From UBA10348 sp002469915 (GTDB lineage Bacteria; Bacteroidota; Rhodothermia; Rhodothermales; UBA10348), in the NCBI GenBank assembly GCA_029249345.1, contig JAQWHM010000007.1:62001-126000 (forward strand): DNA of 64,000 nt, given 5' to 3'. The notes under the pieces are model-generated. The model saw only the letters and a list, made by a program, of their open reading frames with translations, did no database searches and had not been told where the DNA came from. Both the position numbers and the translations under genes were made by a program. The first letter of the stretch is position 1. Each line of letters starts with the position of its first letter. Shown here piece by piece: positions 19,382 to 28,916 of the stretch.

Positions 19382-19798
19382 ATGCCTGTAAAGTCCAGCA
19401 TCTTATTCCTTTGCACCCACAATAGCGCGCGATCTCAAATGGCCGAGGCGCTTATGCGACTTCACTATGGAAACGAATTCGACGTTTATAGTGCCGGAAC
19501 TGAAGCCACATTCGTGAAAAAGCCTGCTATTGCTGTGATGGAGGAGCTTGGCGTGGATATGAGTCAGCACTACTCCAAGACCATCGAAGATCTAGGTGAT
19601 CTAAAAATGGACTACGTAGTTACGGTTTGCGACGATGCCCGAGAGCAGTGCCCATTCCATCCTGGAAAACGAGAGACCATTCACCACAGTTTTCCAGATC
19701 CATCAGGAAAAGGAGAACAATTTGAGGAACAGGTCGATGCATTCCGCATCACCCGCGATCAAATTTCGAAATGGCTAAACGCCCGCTTCGGGAAGTAG
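19382..19798 (+). CDS. arsC: Thioredoxin-coupled arsenate reductase ArsC
   Basis: This 138-residue protein has the low-molecular-weight phosphatase-type loop CTHNSARS starting at Cys11, and the pair Cys83 and Cys90 in VTVCDDAREQCP. These are the three redox cysteines of the pI258-type ArsC, which reduces arsenate to arsenite with electrons from thioredoxin. No arsenite efflux or arsR gene is adjacent, so it may be a housekeeping resistance gene or a related phosphatase. It ends 1 base before the stop of the convergent glycyl-tRNA synthetase gene. Confidence 0.9.
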   Translation: MPVKSSILFLCTHNSARSQMAEALMRLHYGNEFDVYSAGTEATFVKKPAIAVMEELGVDMSQHYSKTIEDLGDLKMDYVVTVCDDAREQCPFHPGKRETIHHSFPDPSGKGEQFEEQVDAFRITRDQISKWLNARFGK

Positions 19799-19799
19799 A

Positions 19800-21233
19800 T
19801 TATGGCTTCCAGTCGCGGATGGCATCTATCATGTACGCGGCAACGTTCTCAGCCGGTATCCGATCCTGCTCCATCGTATCTCTATGGCGAACTGTTACGC
19901 TACCTTCTTCAACAGACTCACCATCTACTGTTACACAGAAAGGCGTACCTACTTCATCCATTCGTCGGTACCTGCGACCAATAGCTCCCTTTTCATCGTA
20001 AAAGGCATGGAAATGCTGCTGTAAATCCTCCTGAATCTTCCTCGCTACTTCAGGCATGCCATTTTTCTTGACAAGTGGGAAGATGGCGGCGGTGATGGGA
20101 GCAATCTTAGGATGAAACTTCATCAGTGAACGGGTATCCCCATCCACTTCTTCTTCCCGATACGCTTCGCACAGAATCGTTAGAACCGTCCGGTCCAGGC
20201 CTGCTGAGGTTTCGACTACATAAGGAAGGTATTTTTCATTGGAGCGGGGATCGAAATACTCCATTTTCTTACCAGAGTGGTCCTGGTGCGCCCGTAAGTC
20301 AAAGTCCGTGCGACTGTGGATACCTTCCACCTCCTGCCAGCCAATCGGGAATTCATACTGAATATCGAACGCTGCATCTGCATAATGGGCTAGCTTCTCA
20401 TGCTCGTGCCAGCGCAGCTTAGAGGGCCGAATACCATTATCGATGTGCCATTGCATGCGCTCTTCACGCCACTGCTCGAAAGCCTCCATCTGAGATCCGG
20501 GCTTAACGAAATACTGCATTTCCATCTGCTCGAACTCGCGCATACGGAAGATAAACTGGCGAGCTACGATCTCATTTCGGAAGGCTTTCCCAATCTGAGC
20601 AATACCAAAGGGTACCTGGTGTCGTCCCGTTTCACGGACGTTGTGGAAATTGACAAAAATACCCTGAGCAGTCTCTGGTCTCAGGTAAATCTTGTTGTCT
20701 GCATCCTGTACCGGACCGATATGCGTATCAAACATCAGGTTAAACTGACGAACATCGGTCCAGTCAAACATTCCTGAGTCAGGAGAACGAATCTCCTCAG
20801 CCATTATAACATCGTGTAACGCCTTGGACATATCCTCAGCGTTAAGCGCATCTACCAACGCCTGATAGACTCGATCTGCCGTCTCATCTTTTCCTTTGCG
20901 GCGAAGACGGTCGATATATCCTTCGATAAGCTGATCAGCACGATATCTCATTTTCGAGGTCTTATCGTCAATCAACGGGTCACTGAAGGCATCCACGTGA
21001 CCAGAAGCTTTCCACGTCTTAGGATGCATCAAAATAGCCGCATCCAGACCGGATACATTCTGGTGACGGTACACCATGGCGTTCCACCAACGCTGCGTCA
21101 CATTACGTTTGAGCTCGACGCCGAGCGGTCCGTAGTCGTACGTGGCGGAAAGTCCACCGTAAATTTCGGAACTCTGAAATATGAATCCACGTCGTTTGGA
21201 AAGCGATACGATCTTTTCAAAGAGGTCAGACAT
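19800..21233 (-). CDS. glyS: Glycyl-tRNA synthetase (single-chain alpha2 type)
   Basis: This class II synthetase charges tRNA-Gly. The 477-residue form starting MSDLFEKIVSLSKRRGF is typical; a 23-residue upstream extension is not. Recognisable motifs are GGLSATYDYGPLGVELK, motif 2 around FRNEIVARQFIFRMREFEQMEM-type residues (RNEI then REFEQME), and motif 3 near GLDRTVLTIL. The C-terminal anticodon-binding domain includes GTPFCVTVDGE and VTVRHRDTMEQ. It belongs to the homodimeric family shared with archaea and eukaryotes rather than the GlyQ/GlyS tetramer. It is followed by arsC in convergent orientation. Confidence 0.96.
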   Translation of the reverse strand: MSDLFEKIVSLSKRRGFIFQSSEIYGGLSATYDYGPLGVELKRNVTQRWWNAMVYRHQNVSGLDAAILMHPKTWKASGHVDAFSDPLIDDKTSKMRYRADQLIEGYIDRLRRKGKDETADRVYQALVDALNAEDMSKALHDVIMAEEIRSPDSGMFDWTDVRQFNLMFDTHIGPVQDADNKIYLRPETAQGIFVNFHNVRETGRHQVPFGIAQIGKAFRNEIVARQFIFRMREFEQMEMQYFVKPGSQMEAFEQWREERMQWHIDNGIRPSKLRWHEHEKLAHYADAAFDIQYEFPIGWQEVEGIHSRTDFDLRAHQDHSGKKMEYFDPRSNEKYLPYVVETSAGLDRTVLTILCEAYREEEVDGDTRSLMKFHPKIAPITAAIFPLVKKNGMPEVARKIQEDLQQHFHAFYDEKGAIGRRYRRMDEVGTPFCVTVDGESVEEGSVTVRHRDTMEQDRIPAENVAAYMIDAIRDWKP

Positions 21234-21335
21234 GCAAAAAGTGGCCTTGTTGGAAAAACATTTTGAGATAGACACGCAAATTACGCATCCAGAAGTTGCC
21301 AAAGACGGAGTCGGATTGAATATATCGGTGAATTG

Positions 21336-22040
21336 CTATACCGATGAGTGCACCAACCCCCGTTCGGCTAACGAGGTGAACGAATCCCCAGCGATAATAA
21401 TATGGTCTCTGAGCGGAATGCCTAGGGTCTTTCCCGCGGCCGCTAATTGTCTGGTAACGGCCACATCTTCTTGGCTGGGTTCTGGATTTCCGGATGGATG
21501 ATTATGAAGGCAAATCACAGCCGCAGCATGTTCGAGTATCGCACGTCTGAAAACTAAGCGGGGTTCAACGATGCTCGAAGACAGCCCCCCTTCGCTCGCC
21601 GTAAAATCAGAAATTCGACCGTGAGCGGTATTTAGAAGAACGACTTTAAAGATCTCTCTTTTTAGATCTGACAGAAAGGGTGCGTACTCCAAATACACAT
21701 CTTGAGGACATCGAAAAGCGGGCGTCGCCGGGCGCGGATGCCGCGCTAGGCGACGCCCGAGTTCAAAAGTAGCTGCTAAACGCGCACTTTTGGCCGGCCC
21801 GATTCCATCCAACCCTTGGTAGTCCCTAACGTCTCTGGATGCCAATTCTCGAAGAGACCCGTACATCGTTAATAATTCGCGTCCCAATCGGACTGGACTC
21901 TTGTGCGAGGTATCAGTACGCGTTCCGGTGCCAATAATCAATGCCAATAGCTCAGCATCTGTTAACACAGCAATGCCGTGCTCGTGCAATCGCTCTCTGG
22001 GTAAACCGGGCTTTGAGGATCGTGCTGGTAAAACGGTCAT
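21336..22040 (-). CDS. radC: RadC-family JAMM/MPN domain protein
   Basis: The ATG at 22040 gives 234 residues. The N-terminal helix-hairpin-helix part has PRERLHEHGIAVLTDAELLA and a GLDGIGPAKSARLAA hairpin; the C-terminal JAMM domain has HNHPSGNPEPSQED, containing the metal ligands. RadC proteins were once linked to DNA repair but their true substrate is unknown. All metal-ligand positions appear present. The gene lies between glyS and rho on the same strand, with spaces of about 100 and 65 bases. Confidence 0.92.
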   Translation of the reverse strand: MTVLPARSSKPGLPRERLHEHGIAVLTDAELLALIIGTGTRTDTSHKSPVRLGRELLTMYGSLRELASRDVRDYQGLDGIGPAKSARLAATFELGRRLARHPRPATPAFRCPQDVYLEYAPFLSDLKREIFKVVLLNTAHGRISDFTASEGGLSSSIVEPRLVFRRAILEHAAAVICLHNHPSGNPEPSQEDVAVTRQLAAAGKTLGIPLRDHIIIAGDSFTSLAERGLVHSSV

Positions 22041-22104
22041 GTACTTCTCCACTTTCAGGACTTTGACCCTGAATGCGTCCGCACATAACTACACCTTTAC
22101 CAGG

Positions 22105-23223
22105 CTAGCGCTGGTTAGGAATCAATCCGTTCAGTAAATCCTCATTGGTCGGAGCCTGATGCATATGACGCAAAAGGGCCTGCATAGCATCTATGGGGCT
22201 GCGACTATTGAGAGCTCGAAACAAGCGGTGATGCTGATCAATGAATTCATCGCCGATCAGAATTTCCTCGTTTCGGGTACCTGATTTTCTAAGATGAATG
22301 GCGGGGTAGATTCTTCTATTAGCCATTTCACGATCTAGAACGACTTCCGAATTACCGGTACCTTTGAACTCTTCAAAAATCACTTCGTCCATCCGACTAC
22401 CTGTGTCGATGAGCGCCGTGGCAATCAACGTCAAGGAACCGCCATCTTCAATATTTCGGGCGGCTCCGAAAATCTTACGTGGAATGTTCATGGCTCGTGA
22501 ATCCAATCCTCCAGACATGGTTCGACCTGAACCCTGCGAGTAGATATTGAAATTCCTTCCTAGCCGGGTCAATGAATCCAACAACATGACGACATCCTTT
22601 CCTTGCTCGACGAGTCGTTTAGCAAACTCGATGGACAACTGGGAAACCCGAACGTGATTGTCTTCATCGCGGTCGTTGGAGGATGCAAAAAGCGTCGCAG
22701 AAGTGGTTCTACTGAAGTCCGTGACTTCTTCTGGGCGCTCATCCACGAGAAGAGCCACGAGCGCCACCTCCGGATGATTCTGCGAAATAGCTGCTGCTAC
22801 TTCCTTCAATAGATACGTCTTGCCTGTACGAGGAGGGGCTACGATTAGCGCGCGCTGCCCTTTACCAATGGGTGCGACTAGATCCATAACACGGGTCGTA
22901 TAGTTCGTCGGAGACGTAACCATATTTAATTTCTCATCCGGATAGATCGTGCGTCCGGTTTCGAATTCCCGATGCCTCACCCACTTATCCAAGGACTCTC
23001 CCATTACAGTGTCAATCTGATGGACCTGTAAATCGCCTTTACGTCCGGGACGGAGCGTCCCCTCCATAACAACACCATCGCGCAAGTGGTGGCGTTTTAT
23101 GAGAGCTGGTGAGACGAAGGCATCTTTTTTGCCTTTGGGTATGTCGTGGCGAAAATCTCGGATGAATCCGAACTTTTTATCACCAATTAATTCCAGTATT
23201 CCACTGAAGGACGTAGTCGGCAT
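22105..23223 (-). CDS. rho: Transcription termination factor Rho, short form
   Basis: Rho is the hexameric RNA-dependent ATPase that ends transcription. The 372-residue protein starts almost directly with the cold-shock-like RNA-binding domain (GILELIGDKKFGFIRD). It contains Walker A APPRTGKT (about residues 129-136), the DERPEEVTDF motif, Walker B VVMLLDSLTRL, and the conserved SGGLDSRAMNIPRKIFGAARN region with the arginine finger segment TGSRMDEVIFEEFKGTGN. It lacks the N-terminal helical bundle of E. coli Rho (about 50 residues shorter) and the long insertion seen in many Bacteroidota. ATPase motifs are intact, so it should be functional. Confidence 0.95.
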   Translation of the reverse strand: MPTTSFSGILELIGDKKFGFIRDFRHDIPKGKKDAFVSPALIKRHHLRDGVVMEGTLRPGRKGDLQVHQIDTVMGESLDKWVRHREFETGRTIYPDEKLNMVTSPTNYTTRVMDLVAPIGKGQRALIVAPPRTGKTYLLKEVAAAISQNHPEVALVALLVDERPEEVTDFSRTTSATLFASSNDRDEDNHVRVSQLSIEFAKRLVEQGKDVVMLLDSLTRLGRNFNIYSQGSGRTMSGGLDSRAMNIPRKIFGAARNIEDGGSLTLIATALIDTGSRMDEVIFEEFKGTGNSEVVLDREMANRRIYPAIHLRKSGTRNEEILIGDEFIDQHHRLFRALNSRSPIDAMQALLRHMHQAPTNEDLLNGLIPNQR

Positions 23224-23452
23224 GCTATTGGATATTCAGAAATAAAATCAGTTGGTTGCTCGTCAGGCTTCGACCGTACAAAAAATCTTAGCAGTTGCAA
23301 CCTGAACCCACGACGATATGTTTGTTATCTTTCGGCGTAGGTGTGGACATTGCCCGATCTCCGATCCTGAAAGGAATCCCTCGGAGAGCATATCGGGCCA
23401 CAGAACTACTTAATATAGAGGGCGACGGGCCCCGCAACAACGAAAACTGCCT

Positions 23453-24292
23453 TTGGGACTGCGAAATTCAGATTCAGAATCCGAAAAGGACCTTGAAATC
23501 GTCCTAGGAGAGCAGTCCACGCGAATCAGAGTTGTGGATTCAGGCCCTCGCGAGGGCCTCGCACTCGTGTTTTTGCACGGCTGGGGTAGTTCATCTCACC
23601 TAATGCGCTCCCTTTCCGGTCCGTTATCGGCTGAATTCAGATCCATTTCCATCGACTTTCCAGGGCATGGCAAATCGCCAAATCCACCTAGGGCCTTAAG
23701 CGTCCCTGAGCATGTGTCCCTCGTGCGCGAGGTGCTGAATCAATGCGAAGTTACACATTTTGCGCTCATCGGGCATTCCAACGGAGGGCGCGTATCGCTC
23801 CAGCTTGCATCTGAGTCGGGGCAGGACCTCCGGCCCGCCTTCCTCGCGTTGGTGTCTCCCTCGGGCATACGGCGTAGAAGGTCGTGGAAGTATTACGTAA
23901 AGGTGTGGGCTGCCCGAATTCTCAAGGCACCATTCAATGTGCTTCCTCCTCGAGCGAAAGAATTTGGTCTGGATTGGTTGCGACACTCATTGGTTTGGCG
24001 CCTATTGGGCTCATCGGATTACAGGGCGTTGAGCGGCGTTATGCGCGAGACGTTTGTGCACACCGTAAATCATTATGTGACAGATCGTCTCCCTCATGTG
24101 TCGTGTCCAGTTCTGGTGTATTGGGGATCTAGCGATGACGCCATTAACCGTCAGCAGATGGATGAGCTCACGAAAGCGCTGCCTGATGGAGGCCTGTTTG
24201 TGCTGGAAGGTGCAGGACATTTCTCTCATCTGAACCAACCCGATGTCATTATAAACGGTGTCCGCACCTTGGCCAAAACAATGAGCCCATGA
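23453..24292 (+). CDS. Alpha/beta-fold hydrolase
   Basis: The 279-residue protein is initiated at TTG; no ATG or GTG exists earlier in the frame before the upstream stop. It has the oxyanion segment FLHGWGSS, the nucleophile elbow GHSNGG, an acid in YWGSSDDAI and the catalytic His in GAGHFSHLNQP, so the triad is complete. The basic/aromatic lid region (RRRRSWKYYVKVWAARIL) suggests a membrane-associated or lipidic substrate, which is inference. Its stop overlaps the start of the MurF-like gene by 4 bases, so the two are translationally coupled. Confidence 0.85.
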   Translation: MGLRNSDSESEKDLEIVLGEQSTRIRVVDSGPREGLALVFLHGWGSSSHLMRSLSGPLSAEFRSISIDFPGHGKSPNPPRALSVPEHVSLVREVLNQCEVTHFALIGHSNGGRVSLQLASESGQDLRPAFLALVSPSGIRRRRSWKYYVKVWAARILKAPFNVLPPRAKEFGLDWLRHSLVWRLLGSSDYRALSGVMRETFVHTVNHYVTDRLPHVSCPVLVYWGSSDDAINRQQMDELTKALPDGGLFVLEGAGHFSHLNQPDVIINGVRTLAKTMSP

Positions 24293-25878
24293 GTGGATTG
24301 TTGGCCATATCGTTGATTGTCGCGGTATCATTTTCCGTGTGGAGGATGGTTCGTCGCACCCGGTTTTTCCTGCATTCCTTTCAGCTCCACGGATATGCGA
24401 GCAGACCATTCGGGGCTTGGCTTCGAGGACAACTCAGCGATTCTGTCATACGAGTAAGCCACGCACTGGGCCTACTCCTCATTTTGTTGAGCATATGGAC
24501 ATCCGCACCAAACTGGCTCCTGTTTTTACTTTGGGCAGGTACCTTCACATCCTCGCGACGTTATCGCCGCGATCGGCCTAAGAAACCACTGGCTTGGACG
24601 GCTCGAATGAAGCGACTCGGGGCAATAACCGGAGCATGCTTGGTGGGATTCATCTCTCTGCCTTCATTGGTTTCCTTCTCAGCAACGACTCAATTGCTTT
24701 TAGGCCTCTGGCTTGGAGATCTACTCTCCCCCATAGCGGTCTGGCTGGCCGCTCAGCTAGCGTCCCCCGTAGAAAAACGGATTCGTGAGGGGTTCAAAAA
24801 ACAAGCCCGGTCCCGGATAGCTGTTCGGCCGGACTTGGAAGTAATAGCCATTACAGGATCGTATGGAAAGACGTCTGTAAAATTCGCTATTCGGGAGATT
24901 TTATCTCAGCGCTACCCAACGCTGGCGACACCTGGTTCGTTTAACACGCCGATGGGAATATGTCGAGTGGTAAACAACAACCTGACAGATGAGCATCGGT
25001 TTGCCGTCCTTGAGATGGGCATGCGGCATCCAGGAGATATTGCTGAGCTATGCGAGATCGTCTCGCCTAATATTGCGGTGATCACTTCCGTAGGAGTGGC
25101 TCACATGGAATCAATGGGAAGTATCGAAGCTATCGCTGCAGAAAAAGGCTCCCTGTTAACCTATTTAGCCTCAGACGGTGTGGCCATCTTAAATGGTGAC
25201 GATGACCGCGTCCTGAACATGCAGAGAGGGATGAGCCAAAAGGTTATCACTGTTTCTGCCTCTGGAAGATCCGCCGATTTCAGAGCTGTCGATATCCGCT
25301 ACGATACAAACGGCGCCCAATTTGACGTCTTCTGGAAGGACGAACGGATCCCATTTACGACCCGCCTTCTGGGTAGCCACAATGTCCTCAATATCCTGAT
25401 GGCCATTGCTGTGGGGCATGTCGCAGACCTTAGTTTACGTCAAATGAGCCACGCCATCGCGCGCCTTGAGCCCGTAGAACACCGACTAGAAATCAAAGAA
25501 CGTGGGGGCCTCATCGTAATTGACGACGCGTTTAATTCAAACCCTGTCGGAGCGGCTGGCGCCGTAGAAGTACTCGGAAAGTTCGAAGGCAGGCGCGTTA
25601 TTGTGACGCCTGGTATGATCGAATTGGGAGCAGAAGAACATGCTTTAAATCGTGCGTTTGGCGGACAAATTGCTTCAAATGTAGACGATGCTGTCTTGGT
25701 GGGACCCGAAAGAACACGTCCGATTGCCGAAGGTCTGATTTCAGCTGGTTTTCCGGAAAGCCGCATTCACGTGGTCAAGTCTCTGTTTGATGCGCAGGAT
25801 TGGGTTGCATCCAACCTTGCACATGGAGATGTAGTGCTTTTCGAAAATGACCTACCTGACCAATTCAACGAATCGTGA
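24289..25878 (+). CDS. Membrane-anchored MurF-like Mur ligase
   Basis: The 529-residue protein has an N-terminal region with about four hydrophobic helices (residues 3-17, 57-70, 75-86, 113-155) and a complete Mur ligase from about residue 180. The P-loop is ITGSYGKTS (about 188-196); AVLEMGMRHPGDIAEL and GVAHMESMGS follow, as does AEKGSL with the lysine that is carbamylated in Mur ligases; LGSHNVLNILMA and VEHRLEIKE mark the later domains. It most resembles MurF, which adds D-Ala-D-Ala to the UDP-MurNAc peptide. Classical MurF is soluble, so this membrane form may act on a lipid-linked or otherwise different acceptor. It overlaps its neighbours by 4 bases on both sides. Confidence 0.85.
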   Translation: MSGLLAISLIVAVSFSVWRMVRRTRFFLHSFQLHGYASRPFGAWLRGQLSDSVIRVSHALGLLLILLSIWTSAPNWLLFLLWAGTFTSSRRYRRDRPKKPLAWTARMKRLGAITGACLVGFISLPSLVSFSATTQLLLGLWLGDLLSPIAVWLAAQLASPVEKRIREGFKKQARSRIAVRPDLEVIAITGSYGKTSVKFAIREILSQRYPTLATPGSFNTPMGICRVVNNNLTDEHRFAVLEMGMRHPGDIAELCEIVSPNIAVITSVGVAHMESMGSIEAIAAEKGSLLTYLASDGVAILNGDDDRVLNMQRGMSQKVITVSASGRSADFRAVDIRYDTNGAQFDVFWKDERIPFTTRLLGSHNVLNILMAIAVGHVADLSLRQMSHAIARLEPVEHRLEIKERGGLIVIDDAFNSNPVGAAGAVEVLGKFEGRRVIVTPGMIELGAEEHALNRAFGGQIASNVDDAVLVGPERTRPIAEGLISAGFPESRIHVVKSLFDAQDWVASNLAHGDVVLFENDLPDQFNES

Positions 25879-26513
25879 CCATCCCTCCCCAAATAGCCCT
25901 GTTTCAGGATCCTGATGATAAGGACGATCTCTTTTTTGAAAGGGAATATTGGAATGCCGGTCACTTAGTAGCGGGCGTTGACGAAGCGGGTCGTGGATGC
26001 CTTGCCGGCCCCGTAGTCGCTGCCGCGGTGGTCCTACCCGAAAACGTGCGTATTGAAGGAGTGACCGATAGCAAAGTACTTTCAGCACTAAAACGCCAAA
26101 AGCTAGCAAAGCAAATTAAAGCTACCGCGCTGTCCTGGTCTATTGGGTCCTGCAACCCTAAGGAGATTGATCAATTGAACATTCTCTGGGCTTCCATGGA
26201 GGCTATGCGACGGGCTATTGAGGCACTGGATATGGGTCCAGGTTTTGTACTCATTGACGGTAATACATCTATTCCAGGATTATCTATTCCGTCCAAGCCT
26301 ATCATCAAAGGGGATTCTAAATCGCACACCATTGCAGCTGCGTCCATTCTAGCTAAAACCCATCGCGATGACCTCATGAACAGCTATCACCAAACCTATC
26401 CGACGTATAGCTGGAACACTAATGCAGGGTATCCCACGGCCGCACACTATGAGGCTATCCGACTACACGGAGTAACCGATCTTCATCGATCCAGTTTTAA
26501 ACTATACCGATAG
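25875..26513 (+). CDS. rnhB: Ribonuclease HII
   Basis: RNase HII removes RNA from RNA-DNA hybrids and single ribonucleotides from DNA. The 212-residue protein starts at a GTG that overlaps the stop of the MurF-like gene (GTGA). It contains GVDEAGRGCLAGP with the first two acidic ligands (Asp36, Glu37), LIDGN with the third, and the AAASILAKTHRDD segment with the fourth. Length and motif order are normal. The coupling with cell-envelope genes is probably organisational rather than functional. Confidence 0.96.
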   Translation: MTIPPQIALFQDPDDKDDLFFEREYWNAGHLVAGVDEAGRGCLAGPVVAAAVVLPENVRIEGVTDSKVLSALKRQKLAKQIKATALSWSIGSCNPKEIDQLNILWASMEAMRRAIEALDMGPGFVLIDGNTSIPGLSIPSKPIIKGDSKSHTIAAASILAKTHRDDLMNSYHQTYPTYSWNTNAGYPTAAHYEAIRLHGVTDLHRSSFKLYR

Positions 26514-26518
26514 TCTAC

Positions 26519-27550
26519 TTGGCACGTACTCCCTACATATCCATTTTGATCGTTTCGTGGAACGCGCTCGAAACCGTGAAAAAGTGTCTTCCAAGCATCG
26601 TAGCAACTCAGTACGATTCGTTTGAAATCCTCTTTGTCGACAATGCATCAGAGGACGGTAGCGCGCAATGGGTCGAGGATACCTTCCCAAGCGTCCGCAT
26701 TGTTCGACACCCCGAAAACTGGGCCTTTTGTCGTGGAAACAATGAGGCTGTTGCACATGCTAAGGGCGAAGTGCTCGTCATCCTAAACAATGATGTGGAA
26801 GTCCCTCCCGACTGGCTAACTCCGCTAGCCCATACCTTTAAGACCGACTCTTCTGTGGGAGCGGCGCAACCCAAACTACATCAGTTTGATGACCGCTCCA
26901 TGTTTGAGTACGCCGGTGCGGCAGGGGGTTTCTTAGACCGAGATGGCTATCCCTTTACGCGAGGTCGCTTGTTTGAGACCATGGAGATAGATCAGGGACA
27001 ATATGATCAGGATACCGATATTTTCTGGGCCAGTGGGACCTGTTTAGCCATTAGAAAAGACGTGTTTGAATCGCTAGGTGGATTCGAAGAGTCCTTCTTC
27101 ATGCACATGGAAGAGATCGACTTATGCTGGCGTCTTCGGTCTCGAGGATGGCGCATTGTACTTGTCCCAGGCAGCGTAATCTACCACCTCGGCGGTGCCT
27201 CTTTGGCAAAGGGAAACCAGCGAAAAACGTATCTTAACTTCCGAAACAACCTGTTGATGCTCTATCGGAATCTCCCTCCCGCCGAGTGGAATAGCGTTTT
27301 TTTGCGCCGAGTTTTGTTGGACGGTATTGCCATGCTGCGCGCGCTCATTTTACTTCGACCGAGTGAATCATGGGCTATACTTCGGGCCTACGCAGATGCA
27401 CACAAAATGAAGTCAGCTCACAAGGATGTCCGTCCTCTTCCCGGAAAATCGGCGGCTCTTCCCTATCGACGGTCTATTGTCGTGGACCATTTTATCCGGG
27501 GTGTTAAAAAGTTTAGTGACCTCTCAAAGGATGCATTCCACGACTTGTAG
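26519..27550 (+). CDS. Family 2 glycosyltransferase
   Basis: The product (343 residues, TTG start 5 bases after rnhB) has the GT2 pattern: SILIVSWNALE at the nucleotide-binding strand, FVDNASEDGS, and the ILNNDVE motif containing the metal-binding acidic residue, then GGFEESFFMHMEEIDLCWRL in the acceptor region. It most resembles rhamnosyltransferase-type GT2 proteins that build surface polysaccharide or O-antigen. The donor sugar is not predictable. A C-terminal region with hydrophobic stretches (about residues 235-285) may bind the membrane. Confidence 0.88.
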   Translation: MARTPYISILIVSWNALETVKKCLPSIVATQYDSFEILFVDNASEDGSAQWVEDTFPSVRIVRHPENWAFCRGNNEAVAHAKGEVLVILNNDVEVPPDWLTPLAHTFKTDSSVGAAQPKLHQFDDRSMFEYAGAAGGFLDRDGYPFTRGRLFETMEIDQGQYDQDTDIFWASGTCLAIRKDVFESLGGFEESFFMHMEEIDLCWRLRSRGWRIVLVPGSVIYHLGGASLAKGNQRKTYLNFRNNLLMLYRNLPPAEWNSVFLRRVLLDGIAMLRALILLRPSESWAILRAYADAHKMKSAHKDVRPLPGKSAALPYRRSIVVDHFIRGVKKFSDLSKDAFHDL

Positions 27551-27572
27551 GTCGCCTCTCCAAAAGTCCCAG

Positions 27573-28484
27573 TCATTTCCTTGGAAAAAGAGCTAGCGAG
27601 ACCGATAGCAAGATAACGGCCATCGCTCCAATTCCGAGTAGCGTAGGTACTTCCGAGAAGAACACGAACGCCAACAAGGAAGCCCCAATCGGCTCGAATA
27701 AACTCGCTAGGCCGATGGTAGCAGCTGGGAAATAGCGTACCACGAAATTAAGAGCTCCATGACCCATTAATTGGGGAACGACGGCCATGGCCATACAAAG
27801 CGCGTAAACTTCCCAATCAAAACCCAATAAGGGGACATCGCGCATCCAGGCAACCACAAACGTAGTCATAGCCGTGACGACATAAAGCGGAGCCACATAA
27901 GCCAACCAGGATCGACTTTGACGTATTACCCTTCCAATTAGGAGGTAGACGGTAACTAGCAACGCTGCTGATAATGCAAACGTGTTACCCAGTAAGGGGT
28001 TGGAGCCAGCATGCTCGTGCGCATTCATGTCCGAGTACCCCAGTAAAATGGTCCCAAGCGTTGCAATGATGATGGCCCACACTTCCGCTCGGGTAGGCCT
28101 TTCATTTAGAAATAGAAGACCCGCTAGCGCCAGGAAAATGGGACTTAGGGATACTAAGACGGAAGCGCTTGCCACCGAGGTGAAATACAGCGAACTAATC
28201 CACGTCACAAAGTGCAGCCCTAAAAAAATGCCTGCAATGGTGATGAGGATTCCTTCTCGCATCGTGAAAGATGCGATCTCTTTTCGGGACTTAAAGACGG
28301 CAAAAGGTGCCAGCATGGCGGCCGCAAACAGCGTTCGCCACACTGCAAGGGTTTCTCCAGGCGCCTCTGAGGCCCACCGAATAAGAATGGCGCTAACAGA
28401 AATACTGAGCAGTCCAGCGACAAGGACTACATAAACATATCCCGGACGATGCTCCCTCTCTTGCGGCCGTTTGCGCGAAGACAT
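27573..28484 (-). CDS. EamA/DMT-family membrane transporter
   Basis: The 303-residue protein has ten hydrophobic helices arranged as two EamA repeats (about residues 18-145 and 165-300). The repeat signatures ILIRWASEAPGETLAVWR and FEPIGASLLAFVFFSEVPT are typical of the drug/metabolite transporter superfamily. Such proteins export amino acids, purines or other metabolites; the substrate is unknown here. The start overlaps the stop of the DUF4293 gene by one base, so the two are probably in one transcript. Confidence 0.88.
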   Translation of the reverse strand: MSSRKRPQEREHRPGYVYVVLVAGLLSISVSAILIRWASEAPGETLAVWRTLFAAAMLAPFAVFKSRKEIASFTMREGILITIAGIFLGLHFVTWISSLYFTSVASASVLVSLSPIFLALAGLLFLNERPTRAEVWAIIIATLGTILLGYSDMNAHEHAGSNPLLGNTFALSAALLVTVYLLIGRVIRQSRSWLAYVAPLYVVTAMTTFVVAWMRDVPLLGFDWEVYALCMAMAVVPQLMGHGALNFVVRYFPAATIGLASLFEPIGASLLAFVFFSEVPTLLGIGAMAVILLSVSLALFPRK

Positions 28485-28909
28485 TATCGCAACCGATCCA
28501 TGGACCGGATGAGTGAAATATCTTTATCAATTCCACGGCGAGCCATCAAGAACATGAGATACGCCATAATAGGACTTACAAGAGCGGCCCAATGCGAAAA
28601 GGCCGCATCAGACATTGATATGCCCGGTAAAGTACCTGCCGTGTAGTTAGCAGCGATTAGTATGATTAATCCAACCAGGGTCAAAATCTGCAAAATCACT
28701 ACCAAACTCCGTTGCCGCTTTCTATCCTTGTACAGGAAGATCGTACCTAAGGCACCGATTCCGGCAAGGGTAAAGAGCGCTAGAACCGTGGGCGACAACC
28801 AAGCATAAGCATCCGTCGAAGCCCACGGATATACAGAGCTGTACAGATATTGAAATCCCAACAGAGCTGCTGCTAAGGCCAAATAAACAGACTGAATACG
28901 CTGAATCAT
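28484..28909 (-). CDS. DUF4293 family membrane protein
   Basis: This 141-residue protein begins MIQRIQSVYLALAAALLG, the start typical of DUF4293 proteins of Bacteroidota. It has four membrane helices (about residues 8-22, 38-58, 70-90, 105-122). Function is unknown. It lies 7 bases after the isocitrate dehydrogenase gene and overlaps the EamA gene by one base, so the three form a probable operon. Confidence 0.85.
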   Translation of the reverse strand: MIQRIQSVYLALAAALLGFQYLYSSVYPWASTDAYAWLSPTVLALFTLAGIGALGTIFLYKDRKRQRSLVVILQILTLVGLIILIAANYTAGTLPGISMSDAAFSHWAALVSPIMAYLMFLMARRGIDKDISLIRSMDRLR

Positions 28910-28916
28910 GTTGCTT

